DNA of 64,000 nt from Mycolicibacterium malmesburyense (GTDB taxonomy: Bacteria > Actinomycetota > Actinomycetes > Mycobacteriales > Mycobacteriaceae): assembly GCF_001050015.1 (NCBI RefSeq), contig NZ_CVTB01000133.1, positions 9,724 to 73,723 on the forward strand. The letters run 5' to 3'. Every line of letters begins with the position of its first letter. The stretch's first letter is position 1. The notes below the pieces were generated by a model that worked only from the letters and a program-made list of their open reading frames with translations, made no database searches and was not told where the DNA came from. A program made the position numbers and the translations under genes. Below are positions 32,284 through 40,730 of this stretch, piece after piece.

Positions 32284-33852
32284 ATGAGCGCGGCCACCGA
32301 GCTGCTGCGACACGCGCGGGAACGAGCGGGCGGTCTCAGGGCCCGCTACCGTGCCGCCGGCTTCTGGTCGGACCTGCCGCTCGACGTCGTACGGTCGGTC
32401 GCCCAGCGGCATCCGACACGACCGGCACTGATCGACCGCAGTGCCGAAATCACCTATGCGGCACTGGATGAGCAGGTCGATCGGGCGGCCCGTGCGCTTC
32501 GCGACTCCGGTGTCGGCGCGGCGACGCCCGTCGTCGTCGTGGTCGGCAACGACGTCGGCTCGGTCGTCGCGGTGCACGCCGCCATTCGTGTCGACGCGGT
32601 GATACTGCTCGCGCCGCGCAGCGCGGGCGCGACACAAGTCGCCGACATCGTGGCCCGCACCGGGGCCCGGTTCGGCCTGGCCCCGCACTGGTCTCCCGCC
32701 GGCGACGCGCCCCTGCGGGACGCGTGTGCCTGGGTTGACATCTTCCGCACCTCGGAGGCATCGGTAAGCGGCGGGCCCGAGCGGCCCGCCGACGAACCGT
32801 CCTTCGTTCTCTACACTTCCGGCACGACGTCCCGGCCGAAGGGTGTCATCCATTCGCTGAGCACCCTTACCAAGGCATCGGCCAACTACATCGCCGCCGC
32901 CGGACTCGGCGGGGACGATCGCATCTTCCTCATCAGCCCGCTCGCCTCGGTGACCGGTGTGCTGCAGGCTCTGTTCATCGGGCCCATGCTCGCCGTGCCG
33001 GTGGTGCTCGAGGATCGGTGGGATCCCGCCGCGACGTGTGACCTTCTGTTGTCCTCGGGCGCAACGTGGTACGGCGGTCCGGACCGGCTGCTCGACCGGC
33101 TGCTCGACGAAGCGGTCGCCAAGGGGAGCGTCGTGCCGCTGCGGGCGGTGTATCTCGGTGGCACTATGCTCGACAGGCGCATCGTCGAACGGGTTGAAGA
33201 CGATTTCGGCATCGTCGTGATGCGGGCGTACGGATCGTCGGAGGTGCCGGTGAGCACGTCGGGGCTGCGCGCCGAGAGGAGGGCGGTACGTCACGCGGAT
33301 GACGGTGTCGCGCTGCAGGACGTCGATGTTCGGGTGGGTTCGGCGGCGGACCCGGGCGAGTGTTGTATCAAGGGCCCGCACACCTTCCTCGGTTACACGG
33401 ACACCGAGGACGATCGGAACGCGTTCGACGGGGAGTGGTTCCGGACCGGTGACGTGGCCGAGGTCAGCGATCACCGCGTGCGCATCGTGGGCCGCATCAA
33501 GGACATCGTCATCCGCAATGGAATGAAGATCCCCGCGGCGGAGGTCGAGGAGGCGGTGGCGCGGATCCCGGGTGTGCGAGAGTGCGCGGCCTACTCGGTT
33601 CCCGACGCCACCACCGGAGAACGGCTGGCGGTGGCCATGGTGCTCGATGACGGCGTCGAGATGTCGCTCGCCGACGTGGCGGACGCTCTGCTCGGGACGG
33701 GAATGCCGAAGTACAAGCTGCCCGAGGAGTTGGTGTTCTGGGACGAGCCCCTGCCGCTCAACGCCAACGGCAAGGTGCCACGCAACGCCCTCGAGGCACG
33801 TTCGGAGGGTCGGCCGCGGTTACTCGCCGACCGCCTCACCGCTGCCGATTGA
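32284..33852 (+). CDS. AMP-forming acyl-CoA synthetase
   Basis: A 522-residue adenylate-forming ligase with FVLYTSGTTSRPKGVIHS (A3), RAYGSSEVPVS (A5), WFRTGDVAEVS (A7), GRIKDIVIRNGMKIPAAEVEE (A8) and LNANGKVPRNAL (A10 Lys). Extra length before the first motif (about 30 residues) fits cyclohexanecarboxylate-type or FadD13-type ligases. GGAGG lies nine bases before the ATG. It is divergent from the SDR, with a 55-bp promoter region that carries GAGAATCTGCATTTGC (32255-32270), a degenerate relative of the GAGAA palindrome. It converges with the DUF35 gene, overlapping by 17 bases. Confidence 0.92.
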   Translation: MSAATELLRHARERAGGLRARYRAAGFWSDLPLDVVRSVAQRHPTRPALIDRSAEITYAALDEQVDRAARALRDSGVGAATPVVVVVGNDVGSVVAVHAAIRVDAVILLAPRSAGATQVADIVARTGARFGLAPHWSPAGDAPLRDACAWVDIFRTSEASVSGGPERPADEPSFVLYTSGTTSRPKGVIHSLSTLTKASANYIAAAGLGGDDRIFLISPLASVTGVLQALFIGPMLAVPVVLEDRWDPAATCDLLLSSGATWYGGPDRLLDRLLDEAVAKGSVVPLRAVYLGGTMLDRRIVERVEDDFGIVVMRAYGSSEVPVSTSGLRAERRAVRHADDGVALQDVDVRVGSAADPGECCIKGPHTFLGYTDTEDDRNAFDGEWFRTGDVAEVSDHRVRIVGRIKDIVIRNGMKIPAAEVEEAVARIPGVRECAAYSVPDATTGERLAVAMVLDDGVEMSLADVADALLGTGMPKYKLPEELVFWDEPLPLNANGKVPRNALEARSEGRPRLLADRLTAAD

Positions 33853-34252
33853 CCGGTCGAAAAACCGGTACGACGAATCCGTCGTCGTCCTCTCGGAAGC
33901 CGATCTCCAGTTCCATGCCCGCACTGAGCCGCTCGGCCGAACAGTCGACGACCTCGGTCATCAGGCGGGGGCCCTCCTCGAGGTCGACCATCGCGACGAC
34001 GTAGGGCACGGTGTCGAACGGCGCGACGTTCTGGTGGACGACGCTCCACGTGTAGAGCCGCGATCGCCCGGCGGCCGGCGTGAGACGCACGTCCTCGCTC
34101 CAACAGTGCGGGCAGAAGGGCCGGACGTACAACGAGTTGCGGCCGCAGGAGCCGCATGCATTGATCATCAGCGTGCGATCCTGAACCGCCGCCCACCAGC
34201 TGTCGCTGTCGCTGTCGATGGTCGGGCGGTTCGGGCCGGTGGGCGTCTGCAT
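33836..34252 (-). CDS. DUF35 OB-fold protein with zinc ribbon
   Basis: A 138-residue DUF35 protein: zinc ribbon CGSCGRNSLYVRPFCPHC at about residues 33-50, then an OB-fold (TWSVVHQNVAPFDTVPYVVAMVDLEEGPRLMTEV). The ATG at 34252 shares its first base with the stop of the thiolase-like gene. Thiolase-like lipid-transfer proteins such as Ltp2 need a DUF35 partner to form an active aldol-lyase, and this gene pair has exactly that arrangement. Confidence 0.88.
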   Translation of the reverse strand: MQTPTGPNRPTIDSDSDSWWAAVQDRTLMINACGSCGRNSLYVRPFCPHCWSEDVRLTPAAGRSRLYTWSVVHQNVAPFDTVPYVVAMVDLEEGPRLMTEVVDCSAERLSAGMELEIGFREDDDGFVVPVFRPVNRQR

Positions 34253-35397
34253 CACTGCCTCCCGAGGATCATCGTCGCGCTGTGGCTGAAGAACCCGCCC
34301 ATCGCGTGCACACATGCCAGGCGCGCCCCCTCGACCTGTCGTTCACCGCATTCGCCGCGCAGTTGCCGAACCGCTTCGACCATCAGGAACATTCCGCGCA
34401 TCCCGGGATGACACGACGCCAGCCCGCCGCCGTCGGTGTTGGTGGGCAGCGCGCCGCCCGGACGGAGCGCGCCGGAGCCGATGAACGGACCACCCTCACC
34501 CTTGGCGCAGAACCCGAGATCCTCGACGGTCAGCAAGACGGTCGAGGTGAACGAGTCGTAAAGCTGACAGACGTCGATGTCCGCCGGCGTCACCCCCGCT
34601 TGCGCAAACGCGCGCGGACCCGATTGTGCGGCAGCCGATGTCGTGAAATCGGGCCACTCGCTCATGCTGACGTGCGATGAGGCGTCTGCGGCGCCGAGTA
34701 TCCAGATCGGCTCCTTCGCACAGCTTTTCGCCACCCTCTCGCTGGCGAGCACGACCGCGCCGCCGCCGTCGGTTCGCAGACAGACGTGCTTCGACGTGAA
34801 CGGCTCGGCGAGCATTTGTGCGGCGGCGACATCTTCGGCGGTGATCCGGTCGCGCTCGAAGGCGGCCTCGTTCATGGCCGCCCACTCGTGAGCGGCGACG
34901 GCTACCTCGGCCAGTTGCTCCTCTGTCGTCCCGTACTCGATCATGTGGCGCCTGGCCGCCATGGCGTACTTGGCGATCAGCGTGGCGCCGTAGGGCGCTT
35001 CGAACTGCATCGCGCCGCCGGTGCTGAGCGCCGCCGCCGAGGCCCGCACCCGGCGCTTGACGTCCGAGCGTGCGGTCGAACCGTACGTCAACAGGGCCAC
35101 GTCGATCTCGCCCGCCGCGATGGCCGCGGCGGCGTGCCGCCCCATGACCTCCCACGAGGATCCGCCGACGTTGGTGGCGTCGACCCAGGTCGGTCGCAGG
35201 CCCAGGTACTCGCTCACCTCGATCGGTGGCAACAGTGTCCCGTGGCCGCCAAAGCCGTCGATGTCGTCCTTCGTCAGGCCGGCGTCTGCGACCGCCCGCC
35301 GCGCGGCCTGCGCCATCAGCGCCATCGCCGTCTTGTCGGGCACCCGCCCGCAATCGGACAGCGCGGCGCCGACCAGCGCGACCCGGTTCTCGGACAT
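34252..35397 (-). CDS. thiolase-like lipid-transfer protein (SCP-x / Ltp2 type)
   Basis: A 381-residue thiolase-fold protein. The position of the usual nucleophilic Cys is NVGGSSWEVMGRHAA (Ser), and the C-terminal Cys motif reads VHAMGGFFSHSATM, so it is not a classical thiolase. YDSFT near residue 285 and SCHPGMRG near 335 are kept. Such cysteine-less members act as retro-aldolases with a DUF35 partner, cleaving beta-hydroxy acyl-CoA esters. Its only partner here is the overlapping DUF35 gene. The ATG at 35397 lies two bases from a GATAATGG repeat. Confidence 0.88.
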   Translation of the reverse strand: MSENRVALVGAALSDCGRVPDKTAMALMAQAARRAVADAGLTKDDIDGFGGHGTLLPPIEVSEYLGLRPTWVDATNVGGSSWEVMGRHAAAAIAAGEIDVALLTYGSTARSDVKRRVRASAAALSTGGAMQFEAPYGATLIAKYAMAARRHMIEYGTTEEQLAEVAVAAHEWAAMNEAAFERDRITAEDVAAAQMLAEPFTSKHVCLRTDGGGAVVLASERVAKSCAKEPIWILGAADASSHVSMSEWPDFTTSAAAQSGPRAFAQAGVTPADIDVCQLYDSFTSTVLLTVEDLGFCAKGEGGPFIGSGALRPGGALPTNTDGGGLASCHPGMRGMFLMVEAVRQLRGECGERQVEGARLACVHAMGGFFSHSATMILGRQ

Positions 35398-35398
35398 A

Positions 35399-35425
35399 GA
35401 TAATGGTTACCACAAGCGATAATGG
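35399..35425. promoter_or_regulatory. GATAATGG direct repeat in divergent promoter
   Basis: GATAATGG occurs at 35399-35406 and 35418-35425, 19 bp apart, in the short gap between the thiolase-like gene and the divergent aldolase. The region also contains GGTTACC and GGTTAACGCC. Two helical turns of spacing would suit a dimeric regulator. Its identity is unknown. Confidence 0.35.
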
Positions 35426-35436
35426 CGGTTAACGCC

Positions 35437-36267
35437 ATGGTGGAATCATCGTTCTCGCTCGGTTACCGTGGGTGGGTGCCGGGACCGCTGCGAGATGCCT
35501 TGAAGGGCGATCGCCTGGTGCTGTGCCTCGCATTGCTGAACGCCCGCACGCCCGACGTCCCCGCGATCGCGGCAGCCAGCGGATACGACGCCGTCTATGT
35601 CGATCTCGAGCACACCTCGTGCTCGCTCGAAACGGCGGAAATGCTCTGTGTGGCCGCACTCGGCGCCGGCATCTCCGGTCTCGTGCGAGTGCCGTCGCGC
35701 GATCCCACCGTGATCGCGCGCGTACTCGACGCCGGCGCGGTCGGAGTGATTGTGCCGCATGTGAACTCCGCGCAAGAAGCGCAGGATGTGGTCGACGCGG
35801 CCCGTTTCCCACCCGTCGGCCATCGGTCCATCTCCGGACCGAACGCGGTGAGCGGGTACGCTCCTCGCCCTGCCGCCGAGCTCGCGGTCGAACTCGAGCG
35901 TCACACCGTGGTGGCGGTGATGATCGAAACGCCCGAGGCGGTGGCGGCTTCCGGCGAGATCGCGGCCGTCGAGGGCGTCGACATCGTGTTACTGGGGCCC
36001 AGCGACCTGACGGCCGAGATGGGGATACACGGCCAATATGAGAATGAGCATTTCCACCGTGCAGTAGACTCTGTCGCAGCGGCCTGTCGTGCACACGGCG
36101 TGGCGCTGGGAGTGGCTGGCATCAAGTCCATTGACCTGCTGGAACGCTTTGCGGGGCTGGGACTGCGATTCATCTCGGCGGGAACCGACGTCGGGATGAT
36201 GACCGAGGCCGCCACCGCCCGTGCGCATGCCCTGCGTGAGCTCGAGGGGCGCGCGGCGAGCCGATAA
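35437..36267 (+). CDS. HpcH/HpaI-family class II aldolase
   Basis: A protein of about 276 residues with the HpaI fold: YDAVYVDLEHTS (with the active-site His), RVPSRDP, GVIVPHVNSAQEA, VMIETPEAV with a metal-binding Glu, and LLGPSDLTAEMG with the metal-binding Asp. These Mg/Mn aldolases split 2-keto-hydroxy acids into pyruvate or another oxoacid plus an aldehyde. Start is uncertain: ATG 35437 with GGCGG eight bases upstream is chosen, ATG 35422 overlaps a repeat, and GTG 35476 would still leave a full domain. It opens a four-gene plus-strand operon. Confidence 0.87.
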   Translation: MVESSFSLGYRGWVPGPLRDALKGDRLVLCLALLNARTPDVPAIAAASGYDAVYVDLEHTSCSLETAEMLCVAALGAGISGLVRVPSRDPTVIARVLDAGAVGVIVPHVNSAQEAQDVVDAARFPPVGHRSISGPNAVSGYAPRPAAELAVELERHTVVAVMIETPEAVAASGEIAAVEGVDIVLLGPSDLTAEMGIHGQYENEHFHRAVDSVAAACRAHGVALGVAGIKSIDLLERFAGLGLRFISAGTDVGMMTEAATARAHALRELEGRAASR

Positions 36268-36299
36268 CCGAGAGCCTCGTCACGACAACAGGAGGACGG

Positions 36300-37415
36300 A
36301 TGCCCACCGCGATCTACACCGAGCAAGTCACCGACCCCATGGCATGGACCGGCGCGGACTTCAGCAGCAAAGACGACTTCGCCTTCGACCTGTCGTCACG
36401 CAATGTCGCGGCGCTGGAATCCATTCTGGCCAAGACCGCACACAAGGATCGCGACGACATCACGCCTGAGGATGCCCGGCATCCGGATCTCGACGAGGAC
36501 CTCGCGCGGCTGTACCGGGAGCTGATGTTCGGACGGGGCTTGGCGTGCGTACGCGGTTTCCCCGTCGAGCAGCATTCGATCGAGGACCTGGAACGCATCT
36601 ACTGGGCGTTCTGCACACATCTCGGTTACCTGGTGTCGAACAACTCCTTCGGCCACCGCATGGTGCGCGTGCAGGAGGAGGTGCTGCCCAACGGCGTGCA
36701 ACCGGCGCGTGGCACCAAGTCCCGAGCCGAACTCGCGATGCACAACGATGCGGCGGACATCCTGTCGCTGCTCTGCGTGTACCCCGCGGCCGAGGGTGGT
36801 GAGAGCCAGTTCGCCAGCGGCCCGGCCGCGCACAACCGGATCCTCAACGAGCGTCCTGACCTGCTTCCCGTGCTCTACCAAGGCTTCCCGCATCACCGGC
36901 GCAGCGAGCAACCCGACGATCAACCGGACGTGACCCCCTACGACGTGCCGGTCTTCTCGCAGATCGACGGTCGCATCTGCATCAATTTCACCTACAGCAG
37001 CATCTTGCCCGCCATGCACACCCTCGGCCGCGAGTTCACCCCTGAGCAGAACGAGGCCATCGAGTTGTTGCGCAACATCCTGGTCGAACAGCAGGTCGAG
37101 TTCCGGTTGGAGTCCGGTGAGGCCGCCGTCGCCAACAACTTCGCGATGTGCCACTCCCGCTCGGACTTCGTCAGCAGCACCGACCCGAAGAAGGCACGCT
37201 GCTTCCTGCGGGCCTGGATGGAGGTTCCGCGCAAGGATCGCCGCCTTCCCGTCGGACGGGAGTACTTCCACATGGAGAACAAAGACCTGCGCCTGGGCTA
37301 CGACCCCGTTGCGGGCCGCGACGGCGCGATCGCACGCAATGACTACAAGAACGTCGACCCCGCATTGGCCGACATGTTCAAGGCGGCTCAAGCGAAGCCA
37401 AAAATCAACCGATGA
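36300..37415 (+). CDS. TauD/TfdA-like Fe(II)/2-oxoglutarate dioxygenase
   Basis: A 371-residue jelly-roll oxygenase. AMHND gives the iron ligands His148 and Asp150, the distal ligand is His285 in AMCHSRSDF, and the following RCFLRAWME supplies the Arg that binds the 2-oxoglutarate carboxylate. AGGAGG precedes the ATG. It would hydroxylate an unactivated carbon, often leading to release of a leaving group. It sits between an aldolase and a 2-hydroxyacid dehydrogenase; its stop overlaps the dehydrogenase start (ATGA), so the products probably feed each other. Confidence 0.88.
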   Translation: MPTAIYTEQVTDPMAWTGADFSSKDDFAFDLSSRNVAALESILAKTAHKDRDDITPEDARHPDLDEDLARLYRELMFGRGLACVRGFPVEQHSIEDLERIYWAFCTHLGYLVSNNSFGHRMVRVQEEVLPNGVQPARGTKSRAELAMHNDAADILSLLCVYPAAEGGESQFASGPAAHNRILNERPDLLPVLYQGFPHHRRSEQPDDQPDVTPYDVPVFSQIDGRICINFTYSSILPAMHTLGREFTPEQNEAIELLRNILVEQQVEFRLESGEAAVANNFAMCHSRSDFVSSTDPKKARCFLRAWMEVPRKDRRLPVGREYFHMENKDLRLGYDPVAGRDGAIARNDYKNVDPALADMFKAAQAKPKINR

Positions 37416-38485
37416 CAACCCGTCCGCGACTGGTCTACGAGAGGTGGACCGATCAGGTCGCAGGAGACATCCTGGCGGAGGGGGACATCGAGCTCGTCAA
37501 GCTCGACCTCGAAGCACCCGACGAACAAGGCTGGGACGCACTGGAATCGGCGCACGGATATCAGGTCGCCACCAGAACAGACGTCGCCTCGATCGACGAC
37601 GGTGCGCAGTGGCTGGCCGGGCGGACCCTGGTGGATCGCTGTCCACAGTTGCTTGCCGTGTGTTCGGCGGGGGCGGGTTACGACGTGATCGACGTCGCGG
37701 CGTGCACCCGCGCGGGGGTCGCGGTGTGCAACAACTCCGGTCCCGGCGCCGAGGCGGTCGCCGAACATGCGCTCGGGCTCATGCTCGATCTGGCCAAGAA
37801 GATCACCGCCGCCGACCGGGCGCTGCGCAGCGGTCCGCTCGGAGATCGATTGGCGCTGCGAGGCACTCAGCTGTTCGGAAAGACGCTCGGAGTCGTCGGG
37901 TTGGGCGCCATCGGTGGGCGGCTCGTTCAGTTGTGCGCCCCGTTCGGGATGGAGGTCCTGGTCTTCGACCCCTACGTCGACGACGCGACCGCCCGCGCCA
38001 GGGGCGCGGTTCGGGTGGACCTCTCCGAACTGGTCGAAAGATCCGACTTCGTTCAGGTCACGTGCCCGCTGACCGCTGAGACGCGAGGGTTGTTCGGACG
38101 CACGCAATTCGCCGCGATGAAACCGACCGCGTACTTTATCACCACCGCGCGTGGCCCGGTGCACGACGAAGCCGCCCTCTATGACGCCCTGGCCGCCGGT
38201 GACATCGCCGGGGCGGGCCTCGACGTGTTCCACGAGGAACCGCCGAGACACGACAACCCGCTGCTGCGGCTCGACAACGTCGTCGCGACACCACATGTCG
38301 CGGGTATCACCGCCGAGGCGGCTCGTGATATCGCGGTCGCCACCGCCAGTCAGTGGCAGACGATCTTCTCCGGGGACATGCCACCGCGGTTACTCAACCC
38401 GGAAGTGTGGCCCCGCTATTGCGACCGGTTCGAAGAGATCCTGGGCGTCCGGCCGACCGCCCGCGACACGGCAGCTGTGGAGTGA
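37412..38485 (+). CDS. D-2-hydroxyacid dehydrogenase family NAD(P) enzyme
   Basis: A 357-residue D-isomer-specific 2-hydroxyacid dehydrogenase. The Rossmann loop is GVVGLGAIGGR near residue 165, and the catalytic trio appears as Arg in TTARGPVHDE, Glu in FHEEPPRHDNP and His in VATPHVAGIT. It interconverts a 2-keto acid and a 2-hydroxy acid. It follows the dioxygenase in the same operon and precedes a crotonase by a single base, implying that it handles a keto-acid made or used by the HpaI-type aldolase. Confidence 0.9.
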   Translation: MTTRPRLVYERWTDQVAGDILAEGDIELVKLDLEAPDEQGWDALESAHGYQVATRTDVASIDDGAQWLAGRTLVDRCPQLLAVCSAGAGYDVIDVAACTRAGVAVCNNSGPGAEAVAEHALGLMLDLAKKITAADRALRSGPLGDRLALRGTQLFGKTLGVVGLGAIGGRLVQLCAPFGMEVLVFDPYVDDATARARGAVRVDLSELVERSDFVQVTCPLTAETRGLFGRTQFAAMKPTAYFITTARGPVHDEAALYDALAAGDIAGAGLDVFHEEPPRHDNPLLRLDNVVATPHVAGITAEAARDIAVATASQWQTIFSGDMPPRLLNPEVWPRYCDRFEEILGVRPTARDTAAVE

Positions 38486-38486
38486 G

Positions 38487-39311
38487 ATGAGCAATTACGA
38501 CACCGTCACGTTCGAGGTCTCCGGTCACACCGCGTGTGTGACGTTGAACCGGCCCGAGGTGCTGAACGCGATCAACGACGAGATGATCGCCGAACTCGCC
38601 GAGGTGTACGCCGAAATCGAACGTTCGCAGGACATCTGGACCGTCATCATCACCGGTGCCGGCCGTGCGCTGTGCGTTGGGGCCGACGTCAACAAGGCGG
38701 CCGACCATGACATGGAGAATGCGGCGGGCATCGACAACCAGGGTGAGCCCATCCTCAGCTCCATGCGCCAATGGGATGCGCCGCAGGAGGCGACGCCTCC
38801 GTGGCTGCAGATGACCAAGCCGATCATCTGTGCCGTCAACGGGATTGCATGCGGAGCCGGCATGGACCTCGTCACGACCGCCGACATCACGATCGCGTCC
38901 GAGCGTGCGACGTTGATGGACCCGCACGTGAGCATCGGCGTCACGTCCGGACGCGAAGGGGTTCGGCTGGCCCGGATCCTGCCGTTGCCGGTCGCCATGC
39001 GGTTGATCCTGATGGGCAAGCACGAGCAACTCGACGCCCAGCGCGCCTACGACCTCGGTGTGTTCACCGAGGTGGTGGCCCATGAGACGCTGATGGACCG
39101 GGCGTGGGAGGTCGCCGAGATCGTGAATTCCAATGCGCCCCTTGCGGTGCGGGGTTCCCGGATGGCGGTGCGCAAGGGATTGACACTGCCGATATACGAA
39201 GCGGAACTGCTCGCCGAGAACTACCGCATGAAGGTGGCCCTGACGAAGGATGCGATCGAGGGCCCGCGCGCCTTCCTGGAGAAGCGCAAACCCGACTGGC
39301 AAGCGCGCTGA
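38487..39311 (+). CDS. enoyl-CoA hydratase/isomerase family (crotonase), DPHVS type
   Basis: A 274-residue crotonase with LCVGADVN and NGIACGAGMDLVTTADITIAS oxyanion-hole motifs. Like the pair at 25502/26299 it has DPHVSIG at the hydratase-Glu position and no second Glu, so hydration is doubtful. It has a His/Gln-rich insertion around residues 70-100. The ATG at 38487 directly follows the previous stop. It ends the aldolase-dioxygenase-dehydrogenase operon. Confidence 0.87.
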   Translation: MSNYDTVTFEVSGHTACVTLNRPEVLNAINDEMIAELAEVYAEIERSQDIWTVIITGAGRALCVGADVNKAADHDMENAAGIDNQGEPILSSMRQWDAPQEATPPWLQMTKPIICAVNGIACGAGMDLVTTADITIASERATLMDPHVSIGVTSGREGVRLARILPLPVAMRLILMGKHEQLDAQRAYDLGVFTEVVAHETLMDRAWEVAEIVNSNAPLAVRGSRMAVRKGLTLPIYEAELLAENYRMKVALTKDAIEGPRAFLEKRKPDWQAR

Positions 39312-39318
39312 GAAAAGG

Positions 39319-40506
39319 CTAGGCCAATCCGAAGAAGTTCTTCGCGTTGGTGGACAACACCTTCCGCTTGGTCTCTTCGTCGAGGCCCTCGGTCGCCTTG
39401 TTGGCGACGTCCATGCTGTTGGGCCAATTGGTGTCGTTGTGCGGGTAGTCGGTCTCGAACATCAGCTGGTCGGGTCCGACGAGATCGAGGATGCGGAACG
39501 CGACCGGGTCACCGAAGGTGGAGAACCACACCCGGCCGGGCACCTGGGTGCTCGGCGGCTCGGTCAGCAGCGGATGGATCCCACCCCAGGCGCGCCGATC
39601 CTCCCAGACCTCGTCGACGCGTTGCAGGTAGTACGGGATCCACCCGGCCTGCGCTTCGGCGAATGCGAGCTTGAGCTTCGGAAATTGCCGCAGCTTGCCG
39701 GAGAACAGCCAGTCGACCAGGGCGATGGTGCAGTTGACCGCCATCAGGGCGCTGGTGACGACGTGCGGTGAGTCGGGTGAGGACTTGGTCAGCGACGAAC
39801 TCGACCCGATGTGCAGCATGATGCCGACGTTGTTGCTCTCGCACGCGGCGAAGAACGGGTCCCAGTACCCGCTGTGGATGGACGGCAGGTCCAGTCGCGA
39901 GGGCAGTTCCGAGAAGCACACCGCGGGCATACCTTTGGCCGCTACCCGTTCTACCTCCTTGACGGCGAGATCGACGTCCCACAGCGGGATGATGCCCAGC
40001 GGGATGAGCCTGCCGTTCGAGCCGCCTGCCCACTCGTCGATCTGGAAGTCGTTGTAGGCCTGGACGCACAGCAACGCGAGCTCTTTGTCCTTGGCGTAGA
40101 GGAATCGCTGACCGCAGAACCGGACCAGTGTGTTGGGGAAGCAGGCGGAGGCCTCGATGCCGGCGACGTCCATGTCCGCGAGCCGGTCGGCCGGTCGATA
40201 GCAGCCGGGGCGCATCTCGTCATAGGTGATCGGGTCGGTGGAGAGTTCGTCGAGTTCGTAACCGGCAGCGGCGCTGATGAGCGGAATCGGGATGATCGAG
40301 TCCTCGTAATGCCAAATGTCGGCGTCGCGGCCGTCCTCATCCTCGATGAAGGCGACGTCGGAGGTGACCGACGGGTCCATGCGCCCCCGATGCCGGACGA
40401 TCCGCGGTCCGACGTTGCGATAGCGTTCGGGCAACCGGCTGGTCCACAGGTCGGCCGGTTCCACGAGATGGTCGTCCGGCGACACGATCAGAATGTCTGC
40501 GGTCAA
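39319..40506 (-). CDS. amidohydrolase_2 family metal-dependent hydrolase
   Basis: A 395-residue amidohydrolase from a different branch than the other three: SPDDHLVEP near the N terminus, GIMLHIGSSSSL in the middle and MFETDYPHNDTNWPNS near the C terminus, the last resembling the decarboxylase-like group of the superfamily. The start is TTG at 40506 with AAGGAG eight bases upstream; no ATG or GTG fits. It is convergent with the crotonase operon and divergent from a TetR gene, across a 224-bp region with two imperfect repeats. Confidence 0.87.
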   Translation of the reverse strand: MTADILIVSPDDHLVEPADLWTSRLPERYRNVGPRIVRHRGRMDPSVTSDVAFIEDEDGRDADIWHYEDSIIPIPLISAAAGYELDELSTDPITYDEMRPGCYRPADRLADMDVAGIEASACFPNTLVRFCGQRFLYAKDKELALLCVQAYNDFQIDEWAGGSNGRLIPLGIIPLWDVDLAVKEVERVAAKGMPAVCFSELPSRLDLPSIHSGYWDPFFAACESNNVGIMLHIGSSSSLTKSSPDSPHVVTSALMAVNCTIALVDWLFSGKLRQFPKLKLAFAEAQAGWIPYYLQRVDEVWEDRRAWGGIHPLLTEPPSTQVPGRVWFSTFGDPVAFRILDLVGPDQLMFETDYPHNDTNWPNSMDVANKATEGLDEETKRKVLSTNAKNFFGLA

Positions 40507-40544
40507 CGCTGCACTCCTTCGGGAACGGCCTGCGGCACAATCGC

Positions 40545-40581
40545 GAAACTCTTGTTTCCGCAATCGAGAATCGATGTTTCC
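40545..40581. promoter_or_regulatory. tandem operator-like repeats upstream of amidohydrolase / TetR
   Basis: GAAAC-TCTT-GTTTC (40545-40558) is a perfect dyad with partly matching flanks; ATCGA-GAA-TCGAT follows, and GAGAA-N6-TTTCC occupies 40566-40581. On the minus strand GGAAACA...GATTG is repeated about 23 bases apart. The position between a divergent TetR and an amidohydrolase suits control by that TetR. Confidence 0.45.
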
Positions 40582-40730
40582 ACGATAGCGTACAGCCGCC
40601 CCCGGCACGCAGGAGACCGCCGGGGAGGCCGATGGAGACCGAAGTCCGGCGGGATCACGCCGATCCGGTCAAGGTGCGCGTGTAGGTAGGCGCGCAGAAC
40701 CGAGCGGGGAACGCGTATTCTCAAAGCATC

